From Mannheimia sp041807705 (GTDB lineage: Bacteria; Pseudomonadota; Gammaproteobacteria; Enterobacterales; Pasteurellaceae): DNA of 64,000 bases. The stretch covers positions 159,790 through 223,789 of the forward strand of contig NZ_JBGTYY010000001.1 in the NCBI RefSeq assembly GCF_041807705.1, given 5' to 3'. Both the position numbers and the translations under genes were made by a program. Below, in pieces: positions 62,103 through 64,000 of the stretch (positions are counted from its first letter, which is position 1; each line of letters opens with the position of its first letter). The notes below the pieces were generated by a model, which worked only from the letters and a program-made list of their open reading frames with translations, ran no database searches and was not told the DNA's origin.

Positions 62103-62894
62103 TTAATTTTTTATAGGGCTAAATCCAACTGCCGCTCCGTGCGGATAACGCAGATCAACATAAGCCAATCGATTACCCTCAGGAATATTAATTTCAGGGA
62201 AAATTGTTACAAAACGATCAATTTTAGACGTCCACTCTCCCCTACCTAACCGCAACTCGACTTGATTAGATAATTTAATCGTCCAAGAGCCTCTATTATC
62301 GACAGACACAGAGGTCAGGTCTAATTTACGGGCATTTAAATCAGCTCGAATTTTATTCCAAGCCTCTAATACATTCTTACCCTGTGAATCTGGCCCATAC
62401 AATAAAGGCAAACCATTTTTATCTAATCTATCTTTCGGTAAACTAAATACAACACCCTGATCCGACACGAAATTAACATCGTTCCATACTGCAACAGGTT
62501 TATGCTCTAACAAGGTAATACTTAAACGATCAGGATAAAGCTTACGAACGACCACATCTTTGACCCAAGGGATAGATAAAAGTTTATTTTTGACCTCTTG
62601 AATATCTTGCCCGAAATACCCTTTTAGAGCAGGTTCTCCAGATAAAGTTTCACGAATATCCGCATTTGTTGTAAATTGTGTTTTATGGGTCAGAGCATAG
62701 GCTCGAATCGGGGTTTTATCCCAACTTTCAAGTATATTTTGCCAATTACTATACACACCAAATAGAAATAGTGTACATAATAACACAATTAATGGTTTAA
62801 TGAATACTAACCATTTACGAGAAGAAACCGACGTTTTTGGGTTAATAACATTAAACCGCACATTTGTGCTGTTTTTTTTGCGGAAAATCCCCAT
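62103..62894 (-). CDS. ftsQ: Cell-division protein FtsQ
   Basis: Bitopic divisome protein that recruits FtsB and FtsL. The 263-aa protein has a cytoplasmic N terminus, one membrane helix (WLVFIKPLIVLLCTLFLFGV, about residues 28-47) and a POTRA domain (ALKGYFGQDIQEVKNKLLSI). The ATG overlaps the ddlB stop (TAATG), so translation is coupled. Confidence 0.94.
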   Translation of the reverse strand: MGIFRKKNSTNVRFNVINPKTSVSSRKWLVFIKPLIVLLCTLFLFGVYSNWQNILESWDKTPIRAYALTHKTQFTTNADIRETLSGEPALKGYFGQDIQEVKNKLLSIPWVKDVVVRKLYPDRLSITLLEHKPVAVWNDVNFVSDQGVVFSLPKDRLDKNGLPLLYGPDSQGKNVLEAWNKIRADLNARKLDLTSVSVDNRGSWTIKLSNQVELRLGRGEWTSKIDRFVTIFPEINIPEGNRLAYVDLRYPHGAAVGFSPIKN

Positions 62895-63805
62895 TAAGCA
62901 CTTAACTCCAATACACGCTCAACTAATGCTTCAAATGAAATCCCCACCGTTGCGGCTGATTTAGGGAAGATACTATGGCTTGTCATACCTGGATTAGTAT
63001 TAACCTCCACCAAACGGAATTTACCGTTACCATCTTCCATCACATCAATACGGCTCCAACCACGACAACCAACGACATCGTAAGCAGCTTTCACTAATTG
63101 TGTCACTTCAGCTTGACGTTCATTATTCAAAGCTGGCACAACATATTGAGTATTATCAGACACATATTTTGCGTGATAATCATAAAACTCTCCGTCTGGG
63201 ATCACTTGTACCGCAGGCAGAACTTGACCATCTAGCACGGGCACAGAATATTCATTACCGGCTAAAAATTCTTCTACTAACACAATAGAGTCAAATTTTA
63301 ATGCTTCTTGAATAGCTGGTTCTAACTCTTCTCTGATTTTTACCTTGAAAACCCCCACACTTGAACCTTCGCAAGATGGTTTTACAAATACAGGTAAACC
63401 TAATTTTGCAATAATTTCATCAAAATCGACCGCTTGCCCACGTTGAACTACGACCATATCAGCGGTTGGCAAACCGACCGCATTCCATAATAATTTGGTA
63501 CGGAATTTATCTAGTGTTACTGCTGATGCCATCACGCCACAGCCTGTATAAGGAATTCCCATTTGCTCTAATGCACCTTGTAGCACGCCATTTTCGCCAA
63601 TGCCACCGTGTAAAATATTAAATACACGTTGAATACCTTTTTCTTTTAGCTTTTCAATCGGAAACTCTTTGGTATCAATACCTTCAACATCATAGCCTAG
63701 ACTTCTTAATGCTTCTGTTACTGCTGCACCTGAGTTAAGCGAAACTTCACGTTCTTGAGAAACGCCACCAAATAACACTGCAATTTTTTCGTTTTTAATT
63801 GACAT
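62894..63805 (-). CDS. ddlB: D-alanine--D-alanine ligase
   Basis: ATP-grasp enzyme making the D-Ala-D-Ala dipeptide for murein. The 303-aa protein has AVLFGGVSQEREVSLNSG (about 8-25), NILHGGIGENGVLQG, FVKPSCEGSSVGVFKV and the C-terminal metal site LVEVNTNPGMTSHS. Location directly before ftsQ identifies DdlB. murC is expected upstream but does not start within the next 195 bases. Confidence 0.95.
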   Translation of the reverse strand: MSIKNEKIAVLFGGVSQEREVSLNSGAAVTEALRSLGYDVEGIDTKEFPIEKLKEKGIQRVFNILHGGIGENGVLQGALEQMGIPYTGCGVMASAVTLDKFRTKLLWNAVGLPTADMVVVQRGQAVDFDEIIAKLGLPVFVKPSCEGSSVGVFKVKIREELEPAIQEALKFDSIVLVEEFLAGNEYSVPVLDGQVLPAVQVIPDGEFYDYHAKYVSDNTQYVVPALNNERQAEVTQLVKAAYDVVGCRGWSRIDVMEDGNGKFRLVEVNTNPGMTSHSIFPKSAATVGISFEALVERVLELSA

Positions 63806-63820
63806 AGTAATCTATCCTGT

Positions 63821-63885
63821 AGGGACAGGTCCTGTGCCTGTCCGAAAAATATCTTTGCGACAGACGGGCACAGGGCCCGTCCCTT
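63821..63885. repeat. Inverted repeat of GGGACAGG-type units
   Basis: AGGGACAGGTCCTGTGCCTG (63821 onward) and its imperfect reverse complement (63863-63884) form arms of about 22 bases with a 20-base loop. Each arm is also a small hairpin by itself. Confidence 0.75.
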
Positions 63886-63906
63886 GTATATCTCAAATGA
63901 GTTAAA

Positions 63907-63985
63907 CTAAGCAACACAACCCGTTATCGGCATCTCGTCTCGTCCCTTGAAAGCACTTCGTTGTGTAGCTTAGAGAGCCGATAAC
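63907..63985. repeat. Two interleaved inverted repeats (A-B-A'-B')
   Basis: A 63907-63920 pairs with A' 63960-63973 (13 of 14 bases). B 63923-63936 pairs with B' 63973-63985 (13 pairs, one bulge). The order A-B-A'-B' is that of a pseudoknot rather than nested hairpins. Confidence 0.7.
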
Positions 63986-64000
63986 TTTCATCACAAAAAC

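Overview
The window is a chromosomal segment of a Pasteurellaceae bacterium. The evidence is the very frequent 9-mer ACAAGCGGT and its complement, the uptake signal sequence of the Actinobacillus/Mannheimia/Bibersteinia branch (Haemophilus uses AAGTGCGGT). The complete Na+-NQR operon, the AT-rich composition and the gammaproteobacterial gene orders also fit. The species cannot be fixed from the sequence alone.

Layout. 1-941: 5' part of argH. 1044-9614: mnmA, then the Na+-pumping NADH:quinone reductase operon nqrABCDEF with its maturation genes apbE and nqrM. 10104-16356: nfuA, pyrG, a yjjG-cysB-exported protein operon, and gcvA with the divergent small RNA gene gcvB. 16357-24922: rsgA-rnhB, hinT-ycfL, the envelope block ldtD-mepK-ycbL, prc, proQ and a cold-shock gene. 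24973-30534: an MFS carrier, proC, rdgC, a HAD phosphatase, an unknown membrane protein and argE. 30612-32895: a broken autotransporter gene. 32992-37211: dolP-diaA-yraN-lpoA and divergent rsmI. 37265-41832: an MFS carrier, putP, an IclR regulator, the 5-formyl-THF ligase gene and 6S RNA. 41833-46520: zapA, ygfB, hemE, yjaG, hupA, thyA and a lipoprotein. 46733-51065: tRNA-Ser, two tRNA-Arg, mltF with an overlapping 44-codon basic ORF, four tRNA-Val, gltX and tRNA-Ala. 51144-56541: a decayed prophage or satellite remnant. 56663-63805: recN, then the distal division and wall cluster lpxC-ftsZ-ftsA-ftsQ-ddlB.

Most of the window is conserved housekeeping DNA, and the accessory part is the 5.4-kb remnant beside tRNA-Ala. 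It is bounded by 66-bp imperfect direct repeats. It begins with an in-frame chimera of a tyrosine-integrase N-terminal half and a P4/D5-type helicase-primase. After that come a cluster of GGGAAAGTTT-like repeats, a Mor-type activator, a Mu-I-like protease, a separate scaffold-like protein and a probable major capsid protein. Terminase, portal and tail genes are absent.

Other points of interest are: the autotransporter gene, disabled by an A7 tract in its signal peptide plus one nonsense codon; a strongly basic 44-aa ORF with a near-perfect Shine-Dalgarno that overlaps the end of mltF; a dispersed intergenic repeat whose hairpin arms covary between copies; an interleaved (pseudoknot-like) pair of inverted repeats upstream of ddlB; and two well-supported structural RNAs, GcvB and 6S. 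Converging genes are often separated by inverted pairs of uptake sequences that look like terminators.
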